A stretch of DNA of 64,000 nt from Coleophoma eucalyptorum (GCA_026120035.1 JALRME010000033.1:248001-312000); one strand, 5' to 3'. Counted from the stretch's first letter, positions 11,521 through 23,117 are shown. Program-made: numbers and translations. Notes: generated by a model not told the origin, from the letters alone.

Positions 11521-13327
11521 ATGGTTGACAATTCCACGCCCAAAAAGGACATAACCACGACCGTTTCAAAGCCTCGCCAGGATAGGCGGAGATGGCACCC
11601 GCGAACATTCTCAGGATGTTCCACATGCAGGAGGAGGCACGTGAAGTGTGACGAACTGACACCGACCTGTGGTAATTGCACGCGACTAGGTCTGGAGTGC
11701 CATGACTATGCGCAGAAGGTCGTGTTCAAGGCATACAGCGCGCCATCTGCAGCTCGGCAAACCCCTAAAGCAGTGCGTCGGAAACAAAAACAGACGCAGC
11801 GGACTCTGGCAGAACCCAAGCCCATCGTGAGCGAAATACGCGACAGCCCAGAAAGCCATGAAATCGCGGAAGAAGTAATACCTGGGGAATGTCCAGGTAC
11901 AGCGGTTGTACCATCCACGACGCCAATTAACCGCAGAATGTGGTTCCATTCGGCCTTCACCTTAACCCCAAGTATCACCTGCACAGACAGTCAATACTAC
12001 TCACACTTTCTAAGTACGGTATCAACCATCCTCATCGTTTGGGATGCACCCTACAACTCAAATCCGTACCGCCTATCATTTCCAAACTTATCTCAATCAT
12101 CTTGGTCCTTGTCCGAAGCAATGAAGGCCTTGGGAGCATTGCATCTTGCAAACACATCCTCGGGCCGGGCTAGAAATAACCATCTCAAGAATGCGATGAG
12201 CAAATATGGGGACATTGTCTATGCTCTGCGCTGTCTTTCGGAGACTGCTGACCCTCATGTTACTTTGGCCGATCTAGCGACTCATTTGCTATTATGTCTC
12301 TTTGAGGTAAGCCAGCAGAATGATGGTTACTACTTATATTAATATTTCTAGATGATGGACGCACAGACGGGAAATTGGAAGATTCATCTTCAAGGTGCTC
12401 GCAATATCTACGAAGCCCTCTTTCAGCCTAATTCAACTACTGGCCTAGTGACTGACGATACCAATACATTTGGATTTGAAACAACTCATCCCATCCGCCC
12501 CTTCCTCGTCTCTCTGCTCGCTTACCTAGATGTTGCAGCAGCTTGTGCCACAGGAAATGGTACGTTGTTGCCGGGTAATTACTGGGAAACTCATGGTGGG
12601 GGTTGGGAATACAATCTTGGAGTTCCAAGCTTTTCCCAGAGCTCGCCAGCTGACAGCGACGCTCTGGCGCAAATACGTTCTGCTTGGTCATCGATGATGT
12701 ACATTCAGGCAGATATCAGCGCCTTTGCCAAAGCGAAGAGAAATGGCTTATTGGCTGAGCGTCAGCTAATGACACAACGTAATTTGGAATGGCGCTTGAA
12801 GAGATGGAGAGAGGGATTGCCAGAATGCTTTACGCTCCTCGAGAACTTGGACCTAATCGGAGAGATTGAGGGAGATTGGCATTTATTTGAAGCCATGGGG
12901 TTTGTAGAGGCATACGAACAGGCGAGCATCATCTACCTACACCGTGTTACACTTTGCTCTACATGGCAGTATCAATGTGTGTCGGCAGATGTCTCTGGAG
13001 CGGTGGATCGTATCTTGTCCCTTGCCAACAAATTTTGCAAGGGAATTGTACAACTAGGCATGCCGTGGGCGTTATTTGTGGCTGGTTTGGAGCTTACGGA
13101 TGAGGGAAAGCAGGCTTTTGTGAGGGAGAAATTTATGGATATGGCGCGATTTGGAATGAGGGTTTGCTACTTCCTTGACCCCATCACTGGCGGCTCTGAC
13201 TAACTTTTGATAGAATGTGCAGCAAGCACTGGCAGTTCTGGAGAATACGTGGACACGAAAGCGAGGGCTTGAAATAAATCAATTGGTTTTGGTTGATGAA
13301 TTACGATCAAGTATACTTCTCCCTTGA
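11521..13327 (+). CDS. Zn2Cys6 transcription factor with Fungal_trans_2 domain
   Basis: Nuclear regulator, 569 residues from ATG 11521 (exons 11521-12306, 12352-13161, 13214-13327). The zinc cluster is intact in exon 1: cysteines 33, 36, 43, 50, 53 and 60, embedded in the common R-T-F-S-G-C-S-T-C-R-R-R-H-V-K-C-D-E pattern. Downstream, the stretch around the first intron reads L-A-T-H-L-L-L-C-L-F-E then M-M-D-A-Q-T-G-N-W-K-I-H-L-Q-G-A-R. It is typical of PF11951-type regulators and spans the exon junction cleanly. A second intron (13162-13213) was added because the final exon supplies the usual Q-A-L-x-V-L-E-N-T-W-x-R-K-R tail; without it the protein would end in an unrelated run. It is divergent from the acetamidase (576 bp apart) and upstream of a Dal5-type permease on the same strand, so it is the prime candidate regulator of both. 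Confidence 0.92.
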
Positions 13328-14105
13328 GATATTCACAAACCAAAATGCATCATATACCATGGCGTAGAGTATTGTAATTCTAGATGAGATGGGTTAATCA
13401 CCTTCCTTCCATCAAGGAAAGCGCCTGCTTCTATGAGGGGCTTTGGATTTTAACTTATACTGCAAATTACTTATTAAGCTATGAAACGACTTCTTTATTC
13501 CAATTATAATATGTATGCTAGAACTCCAAATCAAGTAAAACTAGCACCGATAGATATCATACGCAGTAGTTTTTCGGTTGATGCTTTGCCGCAAATCTTG
13601 TATTCCCCGGGATCCTAGCCGATAGTCGAAAGTTGTCGGCGTCTAGGCCACTTTTGGCAATTTCCACGACGAGACGGCACCCAGCTATACCAATCGAATA
13701 TCCAAACAGGCGGATTAATGTCTTGTTTAGGATAACTCCACGACCAAACTTCAAGGGTCCAATCGAAAAGATCAGCTTTATCACAATGAGCTGTTCAGTC
13801 ATAACAGACACAATAAGTTCCATCGAACTGGCTGGACTTTGTGTGCCAAGCTTTCACCCCATTCTTAAGTAGAGCCCATTAAATCTTTCTATTGTAGAAA
13901 AACATCGCTGCTTTCTCGAGCACGAGAACCACTTAAATTTTCTTGGCCGTGGAGCTTCGAATGGTTATCATCTGGGGCTTGGCTGAAGACTTTATAAAAT
14001 CGGACAGCCGACGCTCAGCATTTCATATATATATGTCGTTGCACTTCCCATAGAATCTGTAAATTCGCAAGATCCACAAAATCATTTATCCAGCATCTTA
14101 CGGAG
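13328..14105. other. Intergenic/promoter region of the Dal5-type permease
   Basis: About 780 bp without a supported gene. It contains the second copy of the candidate operator (13656-13681). An AT-rich stretch at about 14025-14035 lies some 75 bp before the permease ATG. Confidence 0.55.
13656..13681. promoter_or_regulatory. Candidate shared operator, copy 2 (permease promoter)
   Basis: The same 16 bases as at 11244 (GGCAATTTCCACGACG) followed, after five non-conserved bases, by GCACC. It is in the same orientation and 425 bp before the permease ATG at 14106. Twenty-one of 26 positions are identical to copy 1. Confidence 0.5.
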
Positions 14106-15825
14106 ATGGCAGACGTTACCGACGAGAAGACAATAGTTGGCGCCACTGACCCCGTCACGCCGGCTCCCCCCTCTGACGCAGGAGACATTGAGAAACTCCC
14201 AGAGAGTGGCCACAAAGATGTTGGTTGGGATGCCTACCAGGCAGCTCTTTCGATGGATGCTTCTGAGCGGGATGTCATTGCCAAGCGTGTGAAATACAAG
14301 CTGGATGCCATACTTATGCCACTGGTAGGTCCAGTCGCTTATCATGCGTCGCCTTTTCTGACAGGTTGGAATATAGATGTGCTTTATTTACTTCCTCAGT
14401 TATTTAGACAAGCAGGCATTAAACTACGGCAATGCATACGGCCTGCAAGCGGATCTCCACATGGCGGGACAAGATTACTCTTGGGTTGCTGCAATCACGA
14501 ATGTAAGTAGCTTAGAAAAGCATGTTTTCTTCAGCGCCAGTGAAGGTTTATATACTAACGTTCAAAATTTCCAGATCGGCTACCTAGTCTGCGCATACCC
14601 ATCTACACTCCTACTCCAGAAGCTACCGATAGGCAAATTCGTCGCCGGTAACCTAATGCTATGGGGCGCGATTCTCATGCTCACGACCACCGCAAAGAAT
14701 TTTGCTGGCCTTATGGCTCTACGTTTCGTCCTTGGAGGCGCGGAAGCTTGCATTGGCCCTGCTTGGTTGCTTTTGACGAGTATGTTCTGGACTCGCGAGG
14801 AGCAACCTTATAGAATGTCTTGGTGGTTGGGGTGCAATGGGCTGTCGTCCATGGTCGGCGCTGGAATCTCGTGGGGTTTGGGACATACCCATGGTTCATT
14901 GGCGCCATGGCAACTCGTTTTCCTGGTAAGCAGTAGCAAAATCCCCAATTCCAATTTTTCGTACTAATCGGGTAACTAGGTCATTGGAGTCATTTCATTT
15001 GCAATGGGTTTGGTGGTCTTTTTCATCGTGCCATCCTCCCCCCTCGACGCCGTCTTCTTCACCCCAGAAGAACGCATTGTTGCCGTTTGGCGTGTATCTC
15101 GCAACCAAACCGGAGTGAAGAACTCGAATTTTCTCTGGTACCAAGCGATTGAAGCAGCGAAGGACCCTAAAATATATCTCTTCGCTGCACACGCTGTTAG
15201 TATGGGTATGCTCTCCAGCGGCACGGGTAATTTCTTCAGTGTCATCATCAAGGGGTTCGGCTTCGACAGCCTTCACACCCTGCTGTATCAAATGCCCATT
15301 GGTGCCATCCAGTTTACCGCTACTGTCCTCGGTGGTTTGTTCGCAACAATGGTTCCAGGCACCGTGCTGATCGTGATCATTGTGGGCATGCTTCCCTCGC
15401 TTGCCGGCATGATCGGAATCGCAACTATTAGCACCGAGCACAAATGGGCGCTGCTGGTCTGTACCTGGCTACAGGGCGTGTTTGGCGTTTCCAATATTCT
15501 CTCTTGGTCCGTCGTCATGGCTAATGTCGCGGGACACACCAAGAGAACGACGGCGAACGGTGTCTGGTTCGTCTTCTACGCATCAGGAAATATCATTGGG
15601 CCATTCTTGTTCCTGTCCCAAGAGTCCCCACGGTACTTTACCGCAATCAAGACGCTGTGTGGCATGTTTGGTGTTTGCATATTCTGTGCTGCTTCGTTAT
15701 ATGTATTGCTATCATGGGAGAATCGCAAAAGAGCTGCGATGGGATTTCTCGAGGAGAGAAGAGACGAAGATAATTTCGAGGACAAGACAGATATGGAGAA
15801 TAAGGCCTTCTGTTACAAACTATAA
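14106..15825 (+). CDS. MFS anion:cation symporter, allantoate-permease (Dal5) type
   Basis: Plasma-membrane transporter of the ACS family of the major facilitator superfamily. Exons 14106-14324, 14377-14502, 14575-14925 and 14980-15825 are all in phase 0 and give 513 residues. After a 70-residue cytosolic N-terminus, splicing joins I-L-M-P-L to M-C-F-I-Y-F-L-S-Y-L-D-K-Q-A-L-N-Y-G-N. This is the first helix and D-K motif of Dal5-like carriers. The remaining helices follow, including R-F-V-L-G-G-A-E-A and P-A-W-L-L-L-T-S-M-F-W. The long central loop and the A-G-H-T-K-R-T-T-A-N-G-V segment are also typical. Members carry allantoate, ureidosuccinate, dipeptides or organic acids. Sitting beside an acetamidase and a regulator with a shared upstream element, it may import an amide or ureide; that substrate is inference. 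Confidence 0.92.
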
Positions 15826-16809
15826 TTGAAAGGTTAGTTTATTAGTAGTGTTAATACAAGGAATGTTATGTTAAAACGATGTAGAGATTATTGCAATGAG
15901 AGGCATAAGGAGGATACAGGCTGTGTTGACCACATTGCGGGAAATTAAATCCGCTCAAAGGGGTCCCTACACTGGTGATAATTTCTTGTGCCGTCAGACG
16001 ATCTCTTTGATTTCAAAATCTTCATTCTCATACACAATGAATACAATGATCCCTCGTAATATCGAATTTTTTAACTTTTCAGTCTGCATTCCCACTTACC
16101 TTCCTGGTTCATTTATTTGTTATGTACAATCCCCATAGTTCACAATTTACTATACATTGGGAACACGAACGGCCCTATATTGACAAGTCTACTGAGATTA
16201 AGCTAGGATGATCGCTATGCAGCCTCTATGATTGATGACCGATGGCTTGCAGAGTTTTATGATAAAAACCAACTTTTTGCAATAATTCCGAAAAGGCTAA
16301 CTTGCTACCGATAGTTAGGATTGGATTATGAGTAGTATCAATTCAACAGCATCTTCCACCCAACAGGCGAGGTCTACTAAGGTTTATCCCGAAGCATCAG
16401 ATCCATCCCGTACCCTATCCGGCGCAGTCCAGGAAGGCCCCGAGCTCGTAAAAACATTTCGCCGAAGAGCACGCAGAATCAGAAGTTCTTCGCGACGTGC
16501 AATCACGCAATTGCAAGGGGGCAAAGCTGTGTCACCGCCTGCACGTGACTGGTCCATATCCACGGAAGTCGTGTGCTAAAAGGCTAAAAGCGTACGTTTC
16601 AGCTCGATTCTGCCGGCAGAACAGGGTAACAGGTCAAGGCGGTGACCTTACTTTGGTGGCCCAGGAACCTCCCTAAGTGCTCTGGCTTAAAATACTTTCT
16701 TTCCATCGAACCATTTACAAATCCCCCAAATCCGACTTTCTGTCCTCTTTTCTTTTTCCTTGTTTCTGTACTACAGTTCTTGGTCTCGTCCAAGCTTGCG
16801 AACGCCAAT
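15826..16809. other. Intergenic region before the sulfide:quinone oxidoreductase gene
   Basis: About 980 bp. One ATG-initiated open frame of 83 codons (16328-16579, plus) starts like a Ser/Thr-rich protein and becomes Arg-rich, but matches nothing I recognise and has no convincing extension. The last 200 bp are pyrimidine-rich and probably the promoter and 5' leader of the next gene. Confidence 0.5.
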
Positions 16810-18171
16810 ATGTTCCGCAGCCGAGTTTCTCTGGCAGCTCTGACTACGGGGCGTGCTGCTATCCCAGTACAAAATGCCCAAGCCCGCACTATCCGGCATC
16901 TCGCAACCGTAGCACCAGTGAGCTCAAGTGATCGGAACCACAAGGTTGTGGTTATCGGCGGCGGTGCTGCTGGTCTAGCTATCAGTCATCAACTGCTTAA
17001 CAAAGGCCAGTTTGTCAAAGACGATATTGCCATTGTAGACCCTGCAACCTGGAATCACTACCAGCCCGGATGGACCCTGGTTGGCGGCGGCCTCAAGACT
17101 AAGGAGAGCCTACGAAGGCCTCTTGATAGCTTGATTGACCCCAAGTTCAAGTTCTACAACACCGGAGTCAGCGGCTTCTCTCCGGAAGACAACGCGGTTA
17201 CATTAGAGAATGGCGACAAGATCAACTACGAACAGCTGGTCGTAGTTCCTGGTATTACCGCTGATCTTAGCACTGTCAAGGGCCTGCCTGAGGCTGTTGC
17301 TAACCCGGACTCTCTTGTATCCTCGGTTTATGACTACAATGTTTGCGACAAGGTGTTTGGTACCGTCAAAAAGCTTCAAAAGGGTGTAGCTATTTTCACC
17401 CAACCAGCTGGCGTAATCAAGTGTGCGGGTGCTCCTCAAAAGGTTATGTGGCTCGCCTTAGACCACTGGAAGCGAGCGGGTTTGTACGACTCTGGCAACT
17501 CTTCACCGATCAAGATCAGCTTTGCCACCGGCCTTCCTACCATGTTCGGTGTGCCTAAGTATGCCGCAAAGCTCGAGGAATTGCGGGTAGAGAGAGGTGT
17601 TGAAGGACTGTTTGAGCACGATCTCGTCGCCGTTGATGGTAATACGGCAACTTTTGCTCGTCCAGGCGGAAAAGAACAGGTTACGAAGCAGTTTGACCTT
17701 TTGCATGTCGTACCTAAGAATCTGCCTCATGCCGTCATCAAGAACAGTGCTCTGGCGAATGCAGCTGGATATGTGGACGTACACGATGGAACTACGCGCC
17801 ATACCAAGTACAACAATGTTTGGTCGGCTGGCGATGCTTCCAGCCTGCCTACATCCAAGACAATGGCAGCGATTACTGCTCAGGCACCCGTCTTGGTTCG
17901 TAACCTGTTGCTGTCTATGGAAGGCAAGGAACCTGAGCTTGAATATGATGGGTATACATCATGCCCACTTTTGACAGAATATGGCAAGGTCCTCCTTGCT
18001 GAGTTCAAGTACGGCGGAGTACCAAAAGAGACGTTTAACAACTGGTTTGGCATTGACCAGATAGAACCCCGCCGGGAATTTTACTACCTGAAGAAAGACT
18101 TCTTTCCCTGGGTGTACCACAACTACATGGTGAAAGGAAATTGGGGTGGAGCCAAGGGCTGGATCAATTAA
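16810..18171 (+). CDS. Sulfide:quinone oxidoreductase, mitochondrial
   Basis: Inner-membrane flavoprotein that oxidises hydrogen sulfide and passes electrons to ubiquinone, as Hmt2 does in fission yeast. It is an intronless 453-residue protein. The first 40 residues are rich in Arg, Ala and Ser with few acids (M-F-R-S-R-V-S-L-A-A), a good mitochondrial presequence. The frame is open further upstream, but ATG 16810 gives the best presequence. The FAD-binding loop V-V-I-G-G-G-A-A-G-L lies near 47. Two redox-active cysteines sit in family contexts: I-K-C-A-G-A-P-Q-K near 203 and T-S-C-P-L near 383. W-N-H-Y-Q-P-G-W-T and the late A-G-D-A-S-S-L-P-T-S-K-T segment are also typical. It is a detoxification or energy gene and need not belong to the neighbouring modules. 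Confidence 0.95.
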   Translation: MFRSRVSLAALTTGRAAIPVQNAQARTIRHLATVAPVSSSDRNHKVVVIGGGAAGLAISHQLLNKGQFVKDDIAIVDPATWNHYQPGWTLVGGGLKTKESLRRPLDSLIDPKFKFYNTGVSGFSPEDNAVTLENGDKINYEQLVVVPGITADLSTVKGLPEAVANPDSLVSSVYDYNVCDKVFGTVKKLQKGVAIFTQPAGVIKCAGAPQKVMWLALDHWKRAGLYDSGNSSPIKISFATGLPTMFGVPKYAAKLEELRVERGVEGLFEHDLVAVDGNTATFARPGGKEQVTKQFDLLHVVPKNLPHAVIKNSALANAAGYVDVHDGTTRHTKYNNVWSAGDASSLPTSKTMAAITAQAPVLVRNLLLSMEGKEPELEYDGYTSCPLLTEYGKVLLAEFKYGGVPKETFNNWFGIDQIEPRREFYYLKKDFFPWVYHNYMVKGNWGGAKGWIN

Positions 18172-18744
18172 GACAGAACATCTGGCTGTAACAAAATTCG
18201 TGATGGATGACTGGATTAGTTGCATGTTTACTTTTGTAAACTTGTAACATAACAACCTATGCCATTCAAATCGCAATATGGCCACTTCGACCGGCTCCAA
18301 ACGTCGCCAGCCTCCTACAACAGAAATGGCTAACGGAAAAGACTCGAGCCAGGAATGGAACGATGGTTTTTCGATGCCGATGATAGAATGATAGACACTG
18401 GCACAAGTGATGATATAGCATATGGCGGAGCAGGAAAATGTGGCTTCAAAATTAAAAGTCTCAAAAATAGATGTGTAAATTAGAAGGCAGGACCTTAATT
18501 CAATAAGAACTCATATTAATTCTTCACATTTTGTCTCTTATCACAGGGCTGTGCCTCTTGTCTCTTGATGGCGGTGGTGTGCGAAATCTAGCTACGCTCT
18601 ATATCTTCAAAGGAATTATAGATTGACTAAATACGAGCGAAAGATGACTGCTGATCTTCCGCCGCCAAATCCGTACGATATGTTCGACCTTAATGGAGAC
18701 ACTGGCGTTGGTAGGTTGGTAGCTGAGCAGAAAGTTGACGAAAC
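18172..18744. other. Convergent intergenic region
   Basis: About 570 bp between the 3' ends of the sulfide:quinone oxidoreductase and MmgE/PrpD genes. No coding signal beyond shadows of the latter. Confidence 0.55.
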
Positions 18745-20230
18745 CTACGCAATGGGGTTCGTCGTCATCCCACTCAAAAGCTCCCCAAGTACACTTACAT
18801 CTTCCAAGCTCTCTAGCTCAAGGCACGTCTTCTCAATCTTCTCCATTCTCTCCCTATCAATGACCCCTGCGGTAATCTTCCTCCACTTGTCCACAATCTC
18901 TTCATTACTTAACGGTGGATCCACGCCCTTCGCAGCCTCGACCTCCGCTCCCAACTCTGTTCCATCATCGAACGTAATCGTAACTTTCTGGTGCATGAGA
19001 TTGGTTTTGCCTATATTTCGACACGTGCTTTTGTCTACTAAATCCCATACTTCATCACGCTCTAGGTCTTTGTTGCGGAATTGTGCTGGGAGAACTTCAC
19101 CGTCGACAAGCTGTATTGCGCAAATATATGTATTATTCATCTGCGCGCCGATGGCTCGAAGTGGTCGCTTGGCCTCCCAGCCACCATGGTGATAGGCAGC
19201 TTCACCGAGCTCGATCGTGATGGACTTGATTTTGTCTAATTGCTTCATCTTTCCCGGGTGTTCTCCTTGCAGTTTACGAATGCAGTCTACCGTGGGATGT
19301 GTGCCGGCCATCGATGAGTATGGTTTTACCCGCACACCATTTGTCTTCCATTCAGTGCCCAGCCCTATACGGATCTCATCAACAAGGTACGGAGGATCTT
19401 TCTTCGACCCTTGACCGAACATGGTTAGGAATCCACCATACTCTTGTTCAAAGACCCTCTTGATACCAACATACCCGCTCCGCGCGAGCATGGCAGCAAA
19501 AAGTCCATTCCGAGCTGCAAACCCATGCTGCATACGCTTTACGTCGCTTTCAAATTGGGCAGACATCAGCCCGCAGGCTTGCGTGCATGCGCTTCCTAGA
19601 GCATCTTCAATTTGACCAGCTGGTAAATTCATAAGCTTACTAACTGAGGCGGCAGATGCAGCAGGCCCGAATACAGCGCCGCTGTGCCATCCTCTGGAAA
19701 GCATATCAGCGCCGTAAAGAGCTTGGCCAACTCGGGGGCCAACTTCAAGACCGATGAGATAGGCAAGGATGAAGGATTGGCCAGATGTTTTGATATCGTT
19801 GGTTTTAAGGTGCTGGCCAGCTGCGAAAAGCGCGGGGAGGACGATGGAGTTGGAATGTAGTGGTGCTTCGCTGTGCCAATCATCTAGTTCGAATCCTTGA
19901 ATGAAAGAACTGTTGAGCAGTGCTGCAGAGAGAGGAGTGACATTCTACAGCGAGTGAGTTTATTATTCCCAAAAACTTTAAACTCTAACTGACCATCTCC
20001 CAGCCAAAGACACTGGATGTTCCGTTTGGCTCCATTTCAGCAATAGCTCTCACAGCCGTTTCCGACCACGGTAAGTGAGCTCCTACGAGCGCGCAAGCAA
20101 TTCCATCGAGAATAAGATATTTCGCCCGAGTTTGAAGTTCTTCAGGAATATCGTCAATTGTGAGTTTACTGATCCAGTTGCACAGCTGGCCTGTTTCTCC
20201 TTCTGCGTCTGTGACTTCTAATGACGACAT
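18745..20230 (-). CDS. MmgE/PrpD family protein (2-methylcitrate dehydratase / cis-aconitate decarboxylase-like)
   Basis: Member of the MmgE/PrpD fold, which includes 2-methylcitrate dehydratase of the methylcitrate cycle and cis-aconitate decarboxylase, the itaconate-forming enzyme. Exons 20230-19994 and 19944-18745 (intron in phase 0) give 478 residues, the normal length. The N-terminus has L-I-L-D-G-I-A-C-A-L near 40. The catalytic-domain stretch G-F-E-L-D-D-W-H follows the splice junction, then G-P-R-V-G-Q, R-G-W-H-S-G-A-V-F-G and K-P-Y-S-S-M-A-G-T-H. Fungal paralogues are numerous and often sit in catabolic or itaconate-like clusters. No mitochondrial citrate-cycle transporter or itaconate exporter is beside it, so itaconate formation cannot be claimed. 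Residue-level comparison with characterised decarboxylases is needed to choose between the two activities. Confidence 0.9.
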
Positions 20231-20926
20231 AGTAAATTGTCCTTGTTGTATGTCGAGATATGTATTTTTGGCTTATGAAAATTCGACGCCGATCTCAGCT
20301 TTTCTATTAAGACACTTGTGTCTTTGCCGAATTTAAATGGCTCCTTTGCACGAAATCTATATTATATATATTGTTGTGAAAGTGAAAGCTTCAATTTATA
20401 GAAATAACATTGGGTTTTGGTCGCGAGGTTCATTCATACTATCACCGTCCGATTGTCGCATCTGATGCTCCGTAAGGCGGATCGGCTGAGGTGAGAGGCC
20501 TTGCATTTTCTCAGTAGGACCACTCTTTCGCTGATTCGACTCCACCACATACATGTATTAACTTGTCGGTGATGATTAATGGAGTTAAGAATTCAAAGTA
20601 ACGATATTGAAGACATTTACTCAGCTCAGCTTCAAGATCGGATTTTAAATATTCGAAATTGCAGATACTAATTAACCCTATGTTAGAGACAAACCTATGC
20701 AGCTGTAGGCGACTTTTGAGCTGCTTGATAGGGTTGTAGTTTGTCATTGGCAATATAAAGGTGCATCTTTTCAATCTTTTATTAATACTGTGGCCCTTAG
20801 GTAACATTGCATAACTGTTATCTTGCATTTTCTGCTAATACTATTTACGTACTCATGCAGGGTGACTGACCCCCCCCCCTACGTCTCCCACCTTTCGATC
20901 AGCGAGCAACGTACTGTGTCACTTTA
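20231..20926. other. Promoter of MmgE/PrpD gene and 3' flank of the sugar transporter
   Basis: About 700 bp. A weak relative of the downstream operator (CGG-N11-CGA read on the minus strand, 20456-20472) lies 226 bp before the MmgE/PrpD start. A run of ten C residues (20870-20879) is the only simple repeat. No gene is supported. Confidence 0.5.
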
Positions 20927-23117
20927 CTACTCGCAATGTAAGACACTTGCACTACTCTCCTTGCAGCCTTCATCCTTTTCGAGGGTTTTTACTTCGGTAC
21001 TTCCAATTCCAAGTCTCCTCCGGACATCAGCAATGCGTGCCATATCGGCTTCACCTTGGTTTCCACCAAAGACTTTATCCATTTCTTCGATTCGGCGACC
21101 TTTCGTCTCAGGGACACAAAAGTAAACCCAAACGATAAGGATCAGACAGAAAACTAGAAATGATAGAGTAAGCTATTGTACACGTAGAAAAGTTGGGATA
21201 TTAGCTTACCGAGGAAGAAGTAGAATGTTCCATAAGTAATTGATTTCAGCATTCTTGGAGTAATTAATGCAACAATGAACTATTTGAAACATCAGTCAAT
21301 TGAAGCTTTCACGAAATCTAGGATGTTAAATAGACGCACGTTAGTAAGCCAGTTTGAAGAAATAGCCACCCCCACCGCTTTCGAGCGCACTCCAAGAGGG
21401 AAGATTTCGGATGGCATGATCCAGTTGACACAACCTATACAGTCGTCAGATTAAATGTCACCGGCACCACTTGAGTTACTGACCAATACTGAAGGCGAAA
21501 TTGGAGATAAAGATCCATATAAAGACGCACGCAGCCCATCCAGCAGCTTGGTTTTCTGCCCATTTATCCTGGTAGACGGCATAGAGTGTACCGACAATGA
21601 GGTGACTGATCGACATCCCGATGGCTCCAATGATGAGAACCTTTCGACGGCCCCATCTTCAGAAATTATGATATCAGCGTATGAAAGTCAATCATGACCA
21701 ACCTAGATTTACCTATCAAGAAACATGATTGCTGGGATTGTGGAGAAAAAGTTGATGATTCCAACAACTCCAGTAGCCAGAAGGGAGATCGAGTTTCCCT
21801 TGAGTCCGATGGCTTCAAAAATCTGAGGAGCGTAGCTGTAAAACTATTAGATTGGTAAAAGGTACCTCGAGAGTAACACGTACTAGATAATGGCATCTGA
21901 GTTGAATTAGCGACCGAAGCCCAACAGAAGCTTTCTTGTATACATACTGATACCTGTAAACTGTTGGATAACTTGGAGCAAACAAGCGATAAGGAGACGT
22001 CTGTTTAGATGGCGAACAAAGAATAACTCTTGATATTGTTTAGTTGCAAGAACAAATCTCGAAGTGATACCCGGGAACTTTGCGGCGACGGTCTCTTCAT
22101 CAAACATGCATGCAGCTTTAATATCAAGGAGTTCGAGTTTCACGCGGACATCGGAGTCAGGAACACGTCGAAGGCGGCAAAGAGTCGAGAGGGCTTCTTC
22201 TTCTCGTCCTGGGGTAATTTAAGTTAGCCAAATCAAGTGCCAATAACGATAATCACGTACCTTTGCTCATCAACCAGCGGGGTGAATACGGAAGGAAGAG
22301 AGTGCCAATTGCCAGAATCGCTGATGGAAGGCACTGCAGAGACAGAGGTAGACGCCAAGCTACAGCACTTTGCCTGTCACCGTTACCACCGATATACTGA
22401 GTTCCATAATCGAGCCAAAAGGCAATCATGATTCCAACAGTGATACCGAGTTGCTGCATAGCAATCAGACTCCCTCGAATATTTGGTGGCGCTAGTTCAC
22501 CGAGATACAGCGGAACAACCATAGAGAGCTGGCCGATAGCAACACCGGCGATGAAACGACCCACGAAAATCATTTCGATGTTCATCGCTGCGGCCTGGAT
22601 GATAGAGCCAATAAGAAAGATTATGTTTGCGAGGAGAAGATCCCAGCGGCGAGAAAGGCGATCGGCGAGAGGTCCATTGATGAAAGCGCCGAACATAGCT
22701 CCGAGGGTCAATACAGCTACCATCCAGCCTTGAAGGGTAGCATCATTTGCTAAAGTGGGAAATTGTTTGGCCTGTCTACCTATCAGCTACTAGTCTCTGG
22801 ATTTGGTTAGAAATTAAAGCACTTACAAAATTATTCATCACCAAAACGCCAGAGATTACGCCTTGATCGTATCTGATATTATTAGTGGCTTTGTTTTTGG
22901 CCTGAAAAATTACGAAAACTCGACTCACCCAAAAAGCAGCCCACCGATACTAGCGAAACATGATAGGAAGAAAATATAGGGTTCTCGAATCAGTCCTTTA
23001 TAACCTGTAGAATATTTAGTCTTCTCGTCAGATATGCGACGCGGAATAGATGTACTTACCTGCCTGACCATAGGAGAGGTCAAAGTCGCTTGTAACAGCA
23101 ACACCACCGACTGCCAT
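20927..23117 (-). CDS. MFS sugar/polyol transporter (sugar porter family), about ten exons
   Basis: Plasma-membrane hexose, pentose or polyol proton symporter. The start is ATG 23117. The first exons are 23117-23060, 23004-22929, 22872-22827, 22771-22261, 22208-21954 and a 13-nt exon 21896-21884; then from 21835 three more GT-AG introns precede the stop at 20927. Removing them gives continuous family motifs. These are G-G-L-L-F-G-Y-D-Q-G-V-I-S-G at helix 1, G-R-F-I-A-G-V-A-I-G and P-x-Y-L-G-E-L-A-P-P in the middle. P-Y-S-P-R-W-L (PESPR-like) follows, then Q-Q-F-T-G-I-D-A-I-I-Y-Y-A-P at helix 7 and a final P-E-T-K-G-R. The helix-7 motif is completed only by the 13-nt microexon. It is divergent from an arabinitol/xylitol-type dehydrogenase with three Gal4-type sites between, so a pentitol or related sugar is the likely cargo (inference). 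Confidence 0.88.

Noticed and set aside
11244..13681. The shared 16-mer as a transposon footprint or inverted terminal repeat
   Set aside because: The copies are in direct orientation, flank a complete normal gene, and have no adjacent duplications; a promoter element is the simpler reading.
16328..16579. ATG-initiated frame of 83 codons, Ser/Thr- then Arg-rich
   Set aside because: No recognisable domain, no continuation, and it lies in the upstream region of the sulfide:quinone oxidoreductase gene; could be a relic but unsupported.
19884..19900. Sequence resembling a tRNA B box (GTTCGAATCC)
   Set aside because: It lies within the MmgE/PrpD coding exon and has no matching A box or cloverleaf.
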